Below, piece by piece: positions 23,426 through 34,612 of a DNA stretch of 39,815 nucleotides. This DNA is from Candidatus Competibacteraceae bacterium (GTDB lineage Bacteria > Pseudomonadota > Gammaproteobacteria > Competibacterales > Competibacteraceae): the NCBI GenBank assembly GCA_027492875.1, contig JAPUDV010000074.1, positions 27,397-67,211 on the forward strand. The letters are read 5' to 3'. The translations under genes and the position numbers were made by a program. Under the pieces are notes generated by a model that saw only the letters and a program-made list of their open reading frames with translations, made no database searches and was not told the origin of the DNA. Within the stretch, counting starts at the first letter, position 1; the number at the start of each line of letters is the position of its first letter.

Positions 23426-24607
23426 ATGACGATTCGGTTTTCGGTTTCCCCCTGGCGCGCGGCCGCGCTGGCCTTCGCCGTGCTGACGGTCTTTTCGGGC
23501 TGTTCCACCAGTTTCGACACCCTGCTGCCGGATCGGCGGCCGGATTACCGGAAAAGCACGGTGTCGCAGCCGCTGGAAATCCCGCCGGATCTTACCTCGT
23601 CCACCATCGACGACACCTTGCTGGTGCCGGAACTCAACCCATCCGCTTCGGCCAGCCTTTCGACCTACGCCAAGGAGCGCGGCGGGTCGCAACCGCGCGC
23701 CCGCGCGCCCGAAGCGGTATTGCCGTCGCAGCCGGGCATTACCCTGGAACAGGATGGCAACCAGCGCTGGCTGGCGATCGCGGCGCCCACCGATCAGGTG
23801 TGGTCCAAGGTTCGGGAGTTCTGGACCAGCAACGGTTTTGTCTTGAAGCGCGACGATCCCACCATCGGCATCATGGAAACCGACTGGGTGGAGAATCGCG
23901 CCGATATTCCCCAGGATGGCCTGCGCGGTCTGTTGAAAAAGTATCTGGATATCCTCTACTCGGCGCCGACCCGCGATAAATTTCGGGTTCGGCTCGAACG
24001 CGCCTCGGACGGCAAGGTCACGGATCTGTATCTGACCCATTATGGGGTAGAGGAAGTGGCGGTCGGCGGCGCGTCCGCCAGCGCCAGCAATGCCTACATC
24101 TGGCAACGGCGACCCTCCGATCCGGAGCTGGAAGCCGAAATGCTCAACCGGCTGACGGTCTACCTGGGTGCGTCGGAGAAGCGAGCCGAGACCCAGCAGG
24201 CCAAGGCGGCCGCGACCGCGGGGCCGCGCGCGCGCCTGGTCGAGCAGGGCGGCGAGAGCCAGTTGCTCATCGACGAAGACTACTCCCGGGCTTGGCGGTT
24301 GGTGGGACTGGCGCTGGACGGCAGCAATTACGCGGTGGAGGAGCAGAATCGCGGTCAGGGCCTCTATGTGGTCGAATACCGCGACCCCGAAAAGGAAAAC
24401 CAGAAGCCGGGCGAGGAGGGTTTCTTTTCCAAGCTGGCCTTCTGGCGCGACAAGCCGGCGGCGCCCGCAGTGGGAACCCGCTATCGAATCCGGCTGGCGG
24501 GCCAAGGCGCGCGCACGCTGGTGGTGGTCCGCGACAGCAACGACCAGCCCGATGCTTCGGCCGGCGCCCGGCAGGTGCTGGAAATCTTGCAGCAGGTCAT
24601 CAAGTAA
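23426..24607 (+). CDS. bamC: Outer membrane assembly lipoprotein BamC (NlpB)
   Basis: A lipoprotein of the BAM complex that folds outer membrane proteins. The product is 393 residues, longer than E. coli BamC (344), as is common outside enterics. The signal peptide ends in lipobox VFSGC with Cys26. An unstructured segment with PDYRKS and PPDLT follows; in E. coli this segment binds BamD. Then come two helix-grip domains (about 105-230 and 265-392). The start at 23426 is preferred over an upstream TTG because it gives the complete signal peptide. It follows dapA directly, as in E. coli. Confidence 0.92.
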   Translation: MTIRFSVSPWRAAALAFAVLTVFSGCSTSFDTLLPDRRPDYRKSTVSQPLEIPPDLTSSTIDDTLLVPELNPSASASLSTYAKERGGSQPRARAPEAVLPSQPGITLEQDGNQRWLAIAAPTDQVWSKVREFWTSNGFVLKRDDPTIGIMETDWVENRADIPQDGLRGLLKKYLDILYSAPTRDKFRVRLERASDGKVTDLYLTHYGVEEVAVGGASASASNAYIWQRRPSDPELEAEMLNRLTVYLGASEKRAETQQAKAAATAGPRARLVEQGGESQLLIDEDYSRAWRLVGLALDGSNYAVEEQNRGQGLYVVEYRDPEKENQKPGEEGFFSKLAFWRDKPAAPAVGTRYRIRLAGQGARTLVVVRDSNDQPDASAGARQVLEILQQVIK

Positions 24608-24688
24608 TGGCGGTTGGCGGTTAGCGATTCGTTACCTCGCTGTCCGCTATCCCGCCGCCGCTCCACCCGTCGCGGGATCCTCCTCACG

Positions 24689-26494
24689 GTGAGCACGCGC
24701 ATCCGGCGGTTGCCGCCGCAACTGGTCAGCCAGATCGCCGCCGGCGAGGTGGTCGAGCGCCCGGCGGCGGTTGTCAAGGAGCTGTTGGAAAACAGCGTGG
24801 ATGCCGGTGCGACCCGCATCGCCATCGAGGTGGAACAGGGGGGGGCGCGCTTGATCCGAGTGCGCGACGACGGCGGCGGCATCCCTCCCGACCAGCTGGC
24901 GCTGGCGCTGACCCGCCACGCCACCAGCAAGATCGCCAGCTTCGAGGATCTCCAGCGGGTCGTCAGTCTGGGTTTTCGAGGCGAGGCGCTACCCAGCATC
25001 GCCTCGGTGTCGCGGCTGACCCTGACTTCCCGCGTCGCCGGTCAGGACAGTGGCTGGCGCATCGGTGGCGACGGCGGCGATACTCTCGGCGAACCGGTTC
25101 CGGCGCCACACCCGATTGGCGCTACCGTCGAGGTGCGCGAGCTGTTCTTCAACGTTCCTGCCCGGCGCAAGTTCCTGCGCGGCGAGCGCACCGAATTCAG
25201 CCATATTGAAGAAGGGATCCGCCGACTGGCCCTGAGCCGGTTCGGAGTCGGATTCCACCTGTGGCACAACCAGCGCGCGGTGTTGCGCCTGGAGCCGGCG
25301 ACCGACCTGGAAACGGGCGCCCGGCGCTTGGCGGAACTGTGCGGCCGGGAATTCGGCGCGGGCAGCGTGTGGGTCGACCGCGGCGAGCCCGGTGTGCGGT
25401 TAACGGGTTGGCTGGGTTTGCCGGCGGTCTCCCGCGCCCAGCCGGACTTGCAATATTTCTTCGTCAACGGTCGCCCGGTGCGGGATCGAACCATGACGCA
25501 TGCGATCCGGAAGGCGTATCAGGATATTCTTTATCAGGATCGCCAGCCGGCGGTCGTGCTCTATCTGGACATCGATCCCGACCGGGTCGACGTCAACGCG
25601 CATCCCGCCAAGCAGGAAGTGCGCTTTCGGGAAGGCGCGCTCGTCCACGAATTTATCCGCCGCGCCGTGCAGGCGGCGCTGGCCGGGGTCAGGCCCGGCA
25701 CGCCGCCGCCGCCGGTCGTCCGGGCCGGCGAGCGGTTGGGACCGGCGGGCGGATTCAGCGGTGGGCCGGTTCCGGCGGATCGCTGGGCGGATCGCCAGCC
25801 GGTATTGCCGTTGCGAGTGGGCGAGCAGATGGCGGTTTACGGCCGGATGCACGCCTCTTTGGCTCCCGAACCGGCTCCGGCCGATCCCTCTGCCGTCGCG
25901 GATGCCGAACGACCGCCGCTGGGCTACGCGCTGGGCCAGTTGCACGGCTGCTACGTGCTGGCGGAAAACGCCGATGGGCTGGTGGTGGTGGACATGCACG
26001 CCGCGCACGAGCGTATTTTGTACGAACGCTTGAAGCGCTTGCAGGCGGAAGGCGCGGTCAAAACCCAGGCGTTGCTGGTCCCGGTGACGCTCGCGGTCGG
26101 CCCCAGGGAACGCCAACTGGTCGAGGAGCATGGCGCGCTGTTCGCCCAATCCGGTTTGGACGTGGCGGTGTTGGGACCGGAAACCGTGGCGGTACGGCAG
26201 GTTCCCGCGCTGCTGGCGGACACCGACATCGCCGGGATGGTGCGCGATATGCTGGCCGATCTGGCGACCCACGAAACCAGCGACCGGCCGGAGAACGCTA
26301 ACCAGGCGCTGCTGGCCAGTCTGGCCTGTCACGGCGCCATACGCGCCAACCGTCCGCTCAACCTGCTGGAAATGAACGTCCTTCTGCGCGACATGGAGCG
26401 CACCGATCATGGCGGTCAGTGCAATCACGGACGGCCGACCTGGGTGCAACTGACGCGGGACGAGCTGGATCGGCTGTTTCGGCGCGGACGCTGA
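24689..26494 (+). CDS. mutL: DNA mismatch repair protein MutL with endonuclease motif
   Basis: The product is 601 residues from GTG at 24689; the upstream frame from 24614 is unlike the family N-terminus. The N-terminal GHKL ATPase has [21 protein letters not shown] and GFRGEAL motifs. The C-terminal domain has D435-M-H-A-xx-E441-x4-E446, matching the metal-dependent endonuclease motif DQHA(X)2E(X)4E. It also has ACHGAIRA and CNHGRP, the other endonuclease-site motifs. MutL proteins of this kind nick DNA themselves and occur in bacteria without MutH, so this organism probably lacks MutH. The linker (about 340-400) is Pro/Gly rich. It is followed by miaA two bases after its stop. Confidence 0.95.
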   Translation: MSTRIRRLPPQLVSQIAAGEVVERPAAVVKELLENSVDAGATRIAIEVEQGGARLIRVRDDGGGIPPDQLALALTRHATSKIASFEDLQRVVSLGFRGEALPSIASVSRLTLTSRVAGQDSGWRIGGDGGDTLGEPVPAPHPIGATVEVRELFFNVPARRKFLRGERTEFSHIEEGIRRLALSRFGVGFHLWHNQRAVLRLEPATDLETGARRLAELCGREFGAGSVWVDRGEPGVRLTGWLGLPAVSRAQPDLQYFFVNGRPVRDRTMTHAIRKAYQDILYQDRQPAVVLYLDIDPDRVDVNAHPAKQEVRFREGALVHEFIRRAVQAALAGVRPGTPPPPVVRAGERLGPAGGFSGGPVPADRWADRQPVLPLRVGEQMAVYGRMHASLAPEPAPADPSAVADAERPPLGYALGQLHGCYVLAENADGLVVVDMHAAHERILYERLKRLQAEGAVKTQALLVPVTLAVGPRERQLVEEHGALFAQSGLDVAVLGPETVAVRQVPALLADTDIAGMVRDMLADLATHETSDRPENANQALLASLACHGAIRANRPLNLLEMNVLLRDMERTDHGGQCNHGRPTWVQLTRDELDRLFRRGR

Positions 26495-26496
26495 AC

Positions 26497-27498
26497 GTGA
26501 GGCGTGAGGCGGGTTCGAACGGAGATCGCGAACGGGCCGATCCGCGCCCGCCGGTGCTGTTTTTGATGGGGCCGACCGCCTCCGGCAAAACCGCGCTGGC
26601 GGTGGCTTTGAGTCAACGCGTGCCGTTCGAAATCGTTAGCGTGGATTCGGCGCTGGTCTATCGGGGAATGGATATCGGCACGGCCAAGCCCGATGCGGAC
26701 ACCTTGCGCCTCGCCCCGCACCGGCTGGTGGATATTATCGATCCCGCCGAGGCCTACTCCGCCGGCCGGTTTCGGGCCGACGCGCTGGCCGAGATCGCCG
26801 CCATTCAGGCCAGCGGCCGTTTCCCGCTGCTGGTCGGCGGCACCATGCTGTACTTTCGCGCCCTGGAGCGGGGTCTGGCGGAACTGCCGGTCGCCGATCC
26901 AGCGACTCGGACCCGACTGGCTGCGGAACGGGCGGAACGCGGCGGCGCGGTGTTGCATGCCCGGCTGGCGCGGTGCGATCCGGCGGCGGCGGCGCGGATC
27001 CATCCCCACGACGCCCAGCGGGTCCAGCGGGCGCTGGAAGTGTACGAATTGACCGGTTGTCCGCTGACGGAACTTTGCGCCCGGCCGTGCGACGAAACAG
27101 TGCCGTTCCGAGCCGTCAAGCTGATTGTGGCTCCGGCGGAGCGGCAGGTTTTGCATGACCGTATTCAAAGCCGGTTTCATCTCATGCTGGAGCAGGGTTT
27201 TGTGGCCGAAGTGGAGCGCTTGCGCGCGCGCGGCGACCTGGATTTGGCCAAACCCTCGATGCGGGCGGTGGGATACCGGCAGGTTTGGGAGTACCTGGAC
27301 GGCGTGCTGGATCGCGCGGAGATGACCGGACGCGCCACCGCCGCTACCCGCCAGTTCGCCAAGCGACAGTTGACTTGGCTGCGCGCGGATCCCGCCGCCG
27401 CATGGCTGGACAGCGGCCAGCATCGGTTGCTGGAGCGAGCCGTCGCCGAGTTGCGGGCGCGCGGGTTTTTTCCCAAGAGCATGTCAGGCTTGTGCTAG
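26497..27498 (+). CDS. miaA: tRNA dimethylallyltransferase MiaA
   Basis: It transfers the dimethylallyl group to A37 of tRNAs that read UNN codons. The product is 333 residues from a GTG at 26497. The P-loop GPTASGKT (25-32) and the D/S of [18 protein letters not shown] are present, and so are [11 protein letters not shown] and the tRNA-binding end with [13 protein letters not shown]. The N-terminus before the P-loop is about 10 residues longer than usual, so a later start is possible, but no ATG lies before the first strand. It starts two bases after mutL and precedes hfq, as in E. coli. Confidence 0.94.
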   Translation: MRREAGSNGDRERADPRPPVLFLMGPTASGKTALAVALSQRVPFEIVSVDSALVYRGMDIGTAKPDADTLRLAPHRLVDIIDPAEAYSAGRFRADALAEIAAIQASGRFPLLVGGTMLYFRALERGLAELPVADPATRTRLAAERAERGGAVLHARLARCDPAAAARIHPHDAQRVQRALEVYELTGCPLTELCARPCDETVPFRAVKLIVAPAERQVLHDRIQSRFHLMLEQGFVAEVERLRARGDLDLAKPSMRAVGYRQVWEYLDGVLDRAEMTGRATAATRQFAKRQLTWLRADPAAAWLDSGQHRLLERAVAELRARGFFPKSMSGLC

Positions 27499-27562
27499 TA
27501 TACGAACCGTTTTGGGTTGACCGCCGTGCCGCCGCCGGCATGGGCGCGGCATCCTGGTCTAA

Positions 27563-27604
27563 CGGGGCTATCCCCGCGGACAATAACACCACGGGAACGT
27601 GGTG
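27563..27604 (+). other. Two adjacent hairpins in the miaA-hfq spacer
   Basis: CGGGG-CTAT-CCCCG (27563-27576) is followed after 10 bases by CACCACG-GGAA-CGTGGTG (27587-27604). Both have perfect stems and 4-base loops. The GGAA loop is a stable GNRA tetraloop. No U-tract follows. They could process or protect the miaA transcript end, or form part of a small RNA or leader. Confidence 0.45.
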
Positions 27605-27677
27605 AGCCGATCCGACGGATGATTAATTCCGGGGGTGGGTACGCATCGTGCATTGCGCCATGCGGTCTTTGGTGATT

Positions 27678-27706
27678 TTGAGAATCCTTGAGATTTTTTG
27701 TATGGT
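27678..27706 (+). promoter_or_regulatory. Probable σ70 promoter of hfq
   Basis: TTGAGA, 17 bases including a T-run, TATGGT. Start would fall near 27713, about 24 bases before the hfq ATG. It lies after the end of miaA, so hfq can be expressed separately from mutL-miaA. Confidence 0.55.
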
Positions 27707-27736
27707 TCGGACCCATAACAACAAGGGAGAGTCGTA

Positions 27737-27991
27737 ATGGCGAAAGGTCATTCCCTTCAGGAACCGTTCTTGAACGCACTGCGCAAGGAACGAATTCCTG
27801 TTTCGGTTTATTTGGTCAACGGGATCAAGCTGCAGGGCCAGATCGAATCCTTCGATCAGTTCGTGGTGCTGCTCAAGAACAGCGTCAGCCAAATGATCTA
27901 CAAACATGCCATTTCCACGGTCGTGCCAGTTCGCAACGTGCGCTTGAATCTGGCAACGGACGACAACGGCGTCGGCGGCGATCCGTCCTGA
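27737..27991 (+). CDS. hfq: RNA chaperone Hfq
   Basis: A hexameric Sm-like protein that pairs small RNAs with mRNAs. The product is 84 residues. The Sm1 region ([20 protein letters not shown]) and the Sm2 signature YKHAIS are intact, and so are the proximal-face residues QEPFLNALR. The C-terminal tail is short and acidic, ending in [10 protein letters not shown], shorter than the E. coli tail. The ribosome binding site AGGGAGA stands 6 bases upstream. It is first in hfq-hflX-hflK-hflC. Confidence 0.98.
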   Translation: MAKGHSLQEPFLNALRKERIPVSVYLVNGIKLQGQIESFDQFVVLLKNSVSQMIYKHAISTVVPVRNVRLNLATDDNGVGGDPS

Positions 27992-28020
27992 CGGGTCTGG
28001 GCGGAATCACAGGGGGCGTT

Positions 28021-29322
28021 TTGTTCGAGCGTCCGCGCGGCGGCGAACGGGCTGTTTTGGTGCATTTGCTGCTGGACGAACCTGAAAACGGGCAGGACCT
28101 CACCGAGTTTCAGGATCTGGCCGCAGCGGCGGGCGCCGAATGCGTGGCGCTGGTCACCGGACGGCGGCGGGCGCCGGATCCCCGCCTGTTCGCAGGCAGC
28201 GGCAAGGCCGAGGAAATTCGGGATGCGGCGCGGGGCGGCGGGGCGGAACTGATCATTTTCGATCACGCCCTGTCGCCCAGCCAGGAGCGCAATCTGGAGG
28301 CCCTGCTGCAGTGCCGGGTTCTGGATCGCACCGGTTTGATCCTGGATATCTTCGCCCAGCGGGCGCGCAGCTTTGAAGGCAAGCTGCAAGTGGAACTGGC
28401 GCAGTTGCGTCATCTGTCCACCCGGCTGGTGCGCGGCTGGACCCACTTGGAGCGGCAGCGCGGCGGCATCGGGCTGCGCGGCCCCGGCGAAACCCAGCTC
28501 GAAACCGACCGCCGCCTGCTGGCCGACCGGATACGGCAGATACGCCTGCGCCTGGACCGGGTCGAGCGGCAACGCGAGCAGGGGCGGCGAGCTCGGCGCA
28601 AGGCCGAATTGCCGACGATCTCGCTGGTCGGTTACACCAACGCGGGTAAATCCACCCTGTTCAACACCCTGACGCAGGCCGGCGTCTATGTGGCGGACCA
28701 GTTGTTCGCCACCCTGGATCCGACGCTGCGGCGGCTGGATCTGCCGGGCGCGGAATCGGTCGTGCTGGCCGATACCGTGGGTTTCATCAGCCGCTTGCCG
28801 CACGAACTGGTGGCGGCTTTCCGCGCGACCCTGCGGGAGACCTGCGAAGCCCGTTTGTTGTTGCATGTGATCGATGCCGGCCACCCGGATCGAGGCGGCA
28901 TCATCGCGCAGGTGGACGCCGTGCTGGCCGAGATCGGCGCGGCGGCGGTGCCCCGCTTGCAGGTGTTCAACAAGATCGATCTGACGGGCGACTCTCCCCG
29001 GCTGGAGCGGGATGCCGAAGGTCAGCCGCGAGCCATCTGGCTGTCGGCGGCGTCCGGCGCGGGAACCGATCTGCTGGTCGCGGCGCTGGCCGAGCGATTG
29101 CGGGGAGAAACCGTGCATGGCTGGTTGTGTCTGCCGCCGGCCGCAGCCCGCCTGCGAGCCCGCCTGTTCAGTCTGGACGCGGTGGTGGGCGAACGGATCG
29201 GACCGGAGGGCGAATGGCTGATCGAGGTGCGCACGTCGCGCGGCAACATGGATTTGCTCCGCCGCCGGGACGGCTTGCGAGCGGAATGGGTGCGTTCGGG
29301 CTTGGCAATCCCGGCGGTGTGA
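28021..29322 (+). CDS. hflX: GTPase HflX
   Basis: It splits stalled 70S ribosomes and acts as a heat-stress rescue factor. The product is 433 residues from TTG at 28021, with AGGGGG about 6 bases upstream; the residues after it (FERPRGGERAVLVH) match the usual N-terminus. The HflX domain has GGIGLRGPGETQLETDRR. The G domain has GYTNAGKST, DTVGF and NKID. The C-terminal domain is about 70 residues. No ATG is available near this start, and an upstream frame to 27688 would overlap hfq. It lies 29 bases after hfq. Confidence 0.94.
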   Translation: MFERPRGGERAVLVHLLLDEPENGQDLTEFQDLAAAAGAECVALVTGRRRAPDPRLFAGSGKAEEIRDAARGGGAELIIFDHALSPSQERNLEALLQCRVLDRTGLILDIFAQRARSFEGKLQVELAQLRHLSTRLVRGWTHLERQRGGIGLRGPGETQLETDRRLLADRIRQIRLRLDRVERQREQGRRARRKAELPTISLVGYTNAGKSTLFNTLTQAGVYVADQLFATLDPTLRRLDLPGAESVVLADTVGFISRLPHELVAAFRATLRETCEARLLLHVIDAGHPDRGGIIAQVDAVLAEIGAAAVPRLQVFNKIDLTGDSPRLERDAEGQPRAIWLSAASGAGTDLLVAALAERLRGETVHGWLCLPPAAARLRARLFSLDAVVGERIGPEGEWLIEVRTSRGNMDLLRRRDGLRAEWVRSGLAIPAV

Positions 29323-29355
29323 AGAATTTTGAGACGACGAATTTTGAGGTACGAC

Positions 29356-30654
29356 ATGGCATGGAATGAACCGGGAGGCGGCAACCGCGATCCCTGGAGC
29401 GGCGGCGGCCGCGATCAGGGTCCGCCCGATCTGGATGAAGTGGTCCGCAAGCTGTCCGACAAGTTCGGTACCCTGCTGGGTGGCCGGCGCGGAGGCGGCG
29501 GAGGCGGCGGAGGCTCTTCGGGTTCCGGATTCGCTGGAATCGGTTTGGTGGTCGGGCTGATTGCGCTGATCGGCTGGCTGATCGCCAGCATCTACATTGT
29601 CAACGAAGGCGAGCGCGGGGTAGTGCTGCGCTTCGGCCGCTATCTGGAGACCACGCTGCCGGGTCCGCATCTGCGGCTGTTTCCCATCGAGCGGGTAGAG
29701 ATCGTCAATGTCGAGCAGCGGCGCTTTCGGGAAATCGGCTATCGCTCCGGCGGTGACGGCGGTGGCCGGCAACCGGCGATTCGCTCGGTGCCGAAGGAGG
29801 CGTTGATGCTGACTCAGGATGAGAACATCGTGGACGTGCGGCTGGCGGTGCAATACCAGATCAAGGATCCCCGCGCCTACCTGTTCCATGTACTCGATCC
29901 GGAAAACGTGCTGGTTCAGGTCGTGGAAAGCGCCGCGCGGGAAACCATCGGCAAAAGCACCATGGACTTTGTGTTGACCGAGGGCCGCAGCGATATCGTT
30001 GCCGACATCAAGACCTTGAGCCAGCGTATCCTGGACAGCTATGGCCCGGACCAGTCGCCCACGGCAGGCAAGGCGGTGGTCCCGGCGGGCATGGATGAAG
30101 GTCGGAACGGCGCCGGCTTGCAAATCGTGACCGTGGTGCTGCAGGACGCCCAGCCGCCGGAAGAAGTGCAGGATGCCTTCGCCGACGCGATCAAGGCGCG
30201 CGAGGACGAACAGCGGCTCAAGAACGAAGCCGAGGCCTACTCCAATGAAGTCATCCCGAGGGCGCGCGGTCAGGCGGCCCGGCGGCTACAGGAAGCTTCG
30301 GCTTACAAGGAACAGGTCGTCGCCCAGTCCCAGGGCGAGGCCAGCCGCTTCGAGCAGTTGTTGTCGGCGTATCAAAAAGCGCCGGAAGTTACCCGCGAGC
30401 GCTTGTATCTGGAAACGCTGGAGGCGGTGTTGTCGCAGGCGAGTAAGGTCCTGGTGGATGTCAAGGGCGCCAACAGCCTGCTGTACCTGCCGCTGGATCG
30501 CCTGCTCAGCCCCGTGGCGAAGCCGAATGCGGGTGCCGGCGCTGCGGGAAGCTCCTTGTCGGAGGCGTTGCCCGCCTCCTCGTCGACATCGACCGACGGT
30601 AGCGCGGCGGCCACGCGCCTGCGCGATCTTAACCGCGGTCGGGAGGTGCGCTAA
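29356..30654 (+). CDS. hflK: FtsH protease modulator HflK
   Basis: With HflC it forms a large membrane ring around the FtsH protease and modulates its activity. The product is 432 residues. The N-terminal tail is Gly/Asp-rich, with an eight-glycine run at 46-53, followed by a TM helix at about 59-82 and a periplasmic SPFH/band 7 domain. A long helix rich in Ala, Glu and Arg follows (about 285-350), then a Ser/Ala-rich tail. The ATG at 29356 has GAGGT upstream. Its stop overlaps the hflC ATG by one base, so translation is coupled. Confidence 0.95.
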   Translation: MAWNEPGGGNRDPWSGGGRDQGPPDLDEVVRKLSDKFGTLLGGRRGGGGGGGGSSGSGFAGIGLVVGLIALIGWLIASIYIVNEGERGVVLRFGRYLETTLPGPHLRLFPIERVEIVNVEQRRFREIGYRSGGDGGGRQPAIRSVPKEALMLTQDENIVDVRLAVQYQIKDPRAYLFHVLDPENVLVQVVESAARETIGKSTMDFVLTEGRSDIVADIKTLSQRILDSYGPDQSPTAGKAVVPAGMDEGRNGAGLQIVTVVLQDAQPPEEVQDAFADAIKAREDEQRLKNEAEAYSNEVIPRARGQAARRLQEASAYKEQVVAQSQGEASRFEQLLSAYQKAPEVTRERLYLETLEAVLSQASKVLVDVKGANSLLYLPLDRLLSPVAKPNAGAGAAGSSLSEALPASSSTSTDGSAAATRLRDLNRGREVR

Positions 30655-31535
30655 TGGCTCTATCGCAATTGCCGGTATCCCGAAACGCGCTGTTGGGCGT
30701 CGTCGCCGCCCTCGTGACGCTGCTGTCGCTGTCGCTGTTTACGGTGGATGCCACCCAGACCGCACTCCGCTTTCAACTGGGTGAAATGGTCGAGGCGGAC
30801 TATCAGCCAGGTCTGCACTGGAAATGGCCATTGATCAACAATATACGCAAGTTTGACCAACGCTTGCAGACCCTGGACACCGAGCCGGAGCGATTCCTGA
30901 CCGCCGAGAAGAAGAACGTCATCGTCGATTCCTTCGCCATGTGGCGGATCAAGGACGTCCGACGGTTCTATACGGCGGTCGGCGGCGATCCGGTTCAGGC
31001 CAACGTGCGGCTGGACCAGATCGTCAAGGACGGCCTGCGTAGCGAGTTCAGCAAGCGCACCATTCAAGAGGTGGTGTCGGGCGAACGCGAGCAGATCATG
31101 GAAACCCTGAGCCGCCTGCTCAGGGAGCAGGCCACGCAGTTGGGGATCGCCGCCGTGGACGTGCGGATCAAGCGGATCGACCTGCCGCCGGACGTCAGCA
31201 GTTCGGTGTTCAGCCGCATGAAGGCCGAGCGCTTGCGGGTGGCCAAGGATTTCCGCTCGCGCGGCGCCGAGGCCGCCGAGCGCATCCGCGCCGATGCCGA
31301 CCGTCAAAGCACGGTGATCCTGGCCGAGGCCTACCGCGACGCCGAACGGCAGCGCGGTGAGGGCGACGCACAGGCCACCGATATCTACGCTCAGGCTTAC
31401 GGCAAGGACCAGGATTTTTACGGTTTCTCGCGTAGCCTGACCGCCTACCGGCAAAGTTTCAGCGACAAGGGCGACGTGCTGGTGCTGCGACCGGAAGATT
31501 TTCAGTTCTTTCAATATTTCAACAAGTCGCGATGA
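30654..31535 (+). CDS. hflC: FtsH protease modulator HflC
   Basis: The partner of HflK. The product is 293 residues, with an N-terminal TM helix at about 11-31. The SPFH domain carries LRFQLGEMVEADYQPGLHWK and FLTAEKKNVIVDSFAMWRI, and the helical region carries RGAEAAERIRADADRQ. The last part (EDFQFFQYFNK) is the usual end. The ATG overlaps the hflK stop. The protein lacks the extra insertion seen in E. coli HflC (334 residues) and has the length common in other gammaproteobacteria. Confidence 0.95.
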   Translation: MALSQLPVSRNALLGVVAALVTLLSLSLFTVDATQTALRFQLGEMVEADYQPGLHWKWPLINNIRKFDQRLQTLDTEPERFLTAEKKNVIVDSFAMWRIKDVRRFYTAVGGDPVQANVRLDQIVKDGLRSEFSKRTIQEVVSGEREQIMETLSRLLREQATQLGIAAVDVRIKRIDLPPDVSSSVFSRMKAERLRVAKDFRSRGAEAAERIRADADRQSTVILAEAYRDAERQRGEGDAQATDIYAQAYGKDQDFYGFSRSLTAYRQSFSDKGDVLVLRPEDFQFFQYFNKSR

Positions 31536-31589
31536 TCGGAGCCGATGGCCAGGCCAATATCGGCGTCGCGCTCTTCGTCGGATGCCGCC

Positions 31590-31778
31590 ATGTGGAATGA
31601 ATTGCTGGCGGCGTTCGGCTTGATGCTGGTGTTGGAAGGCATCCTGCCGTTCCTCAGCCCGCGCGCCTTGCGCCAAACGCTGTTGCGGATGGCCGGGCTG
31701 GAGGATCGCGCGCTGCGCCTGGTTGGGTTGGCCAGCATGTTGCTCGGGTTGTTGGCACTGTATGCATTCCGCGAATAA
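31590..31778 (+). CDS. DUF2065 (YjeT) small membrane protein
   Basis: The product is 62 residues with two hydrophobic helices (about 4-22 and 40-58) separated by a basic loop. The motif LVLEGILPFLSPR is typical of DUF2065. The family always sits after hflC, and its function is unknown. The start at 31590 (MWNELLAAFG) matches the family, though its ribosome binding site is weak; a frame from 31545 adds 15 polar residues and is less likely. Confidence 0.85.
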   Translation: MWNELLAAFGLMLVLEGILPFLSPRALRQTLLRMAGLEDRALRLVGLASMLLGLLALYAFRE

Positions 31779-31838
31779 GGTTGCCCCGTCCGTGTTCGTC
31801 CCCCCCCGATTTTTTTGAATGTCACCTCTTCTTCCCCC

Positions 31839-34369
<2,531 letters not shown>

Positions 34370-34383
34370 GGGACGGGAAAAGC

Positions 34384-34413
34384 AAAAGGCCCGGTGGTTA
34401 ACCGGGCCTTTTT
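34384..34413. terminator. Bidirectional terminator between purA and tRNA-Leu
   Basis: A stem of at least 10 bp (AAGGCCCGGT / ACCGGGCCTT), with a loop of about 6 bases, is flanked by an A-run on the left and a T-run on the right. It can end purA transcripts on the plus strand and the tRNA transcript on the minus strand. Confidence 0.92.
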
Positions 34414-34418
34414 CAATC

Positions 34419-34505
34419 TGGTGCCGAAGAGAGGACTTGAACCTCCACTGGGTTACCCCAACTAAGACCTGAACCTAGCGCGTCTACCAATTCCGCCACT
34501 TCGGC
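34419..34505 (-). tRNA. tRNA-Leu (CAG)
   Basis: 87 bases including an encoded CCA. The acceptor stem GCCGAAG/CTTCGGC pairs fully. The D arm contains GGTAGAC. The anticodon stem CTAGG/CTTAG holds the loop TTCAGGT with anticodon CAG (plus-strand 34469-34471). The long variable arm GGGGTAACCC marks a class II tRNA, and the T loop is TTCAAGT. It reads CUG, the main leucine codon in this high-GC genome. It lies on the strand opposite to purA and rnr. Confidence 0.97.
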
Positions 34506-34542
34506 TTGATCGTCGCACCAGTTATGGCGGCGACGGGAGCGC

Positions 34543-34571
34543 ACTATACGGATTGCTTTCCGGCCTGTCAA
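34543..34571 (-). promoter_or_regulatory. σ70 promoter of tRNA-Leu
   Basis: Minus strand TTGACA (perfect), 17 bases, TATAGT, followed by the GC-rich discriminator GCGCTCCCG typical of stable RNA promoters under stringent control. The start is about 31 bases before the mature tRNA. Confidence 0.85.
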
Positions 34572-34612
34572 TCGTTTCCGATTCATATTCTTAACCATTT
34601 CGAAGTGTTCTC

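Noticed and set aside
27898..30123. 741-codon open frame on the minus strand
   Set aside because: It lies opposite hfq, hflX and hflK. Its product is rich in Gln, Arg, His and Ala and shows no family motif.
31800..31817. C8 and T7 homopolymer runs before hisZ, possible phase variation
   Set aside because: They lie upstream of the hisZ ATG in non-coding sequence, so length changes would not shift the frame, and hisZ is a housekeeping gene.
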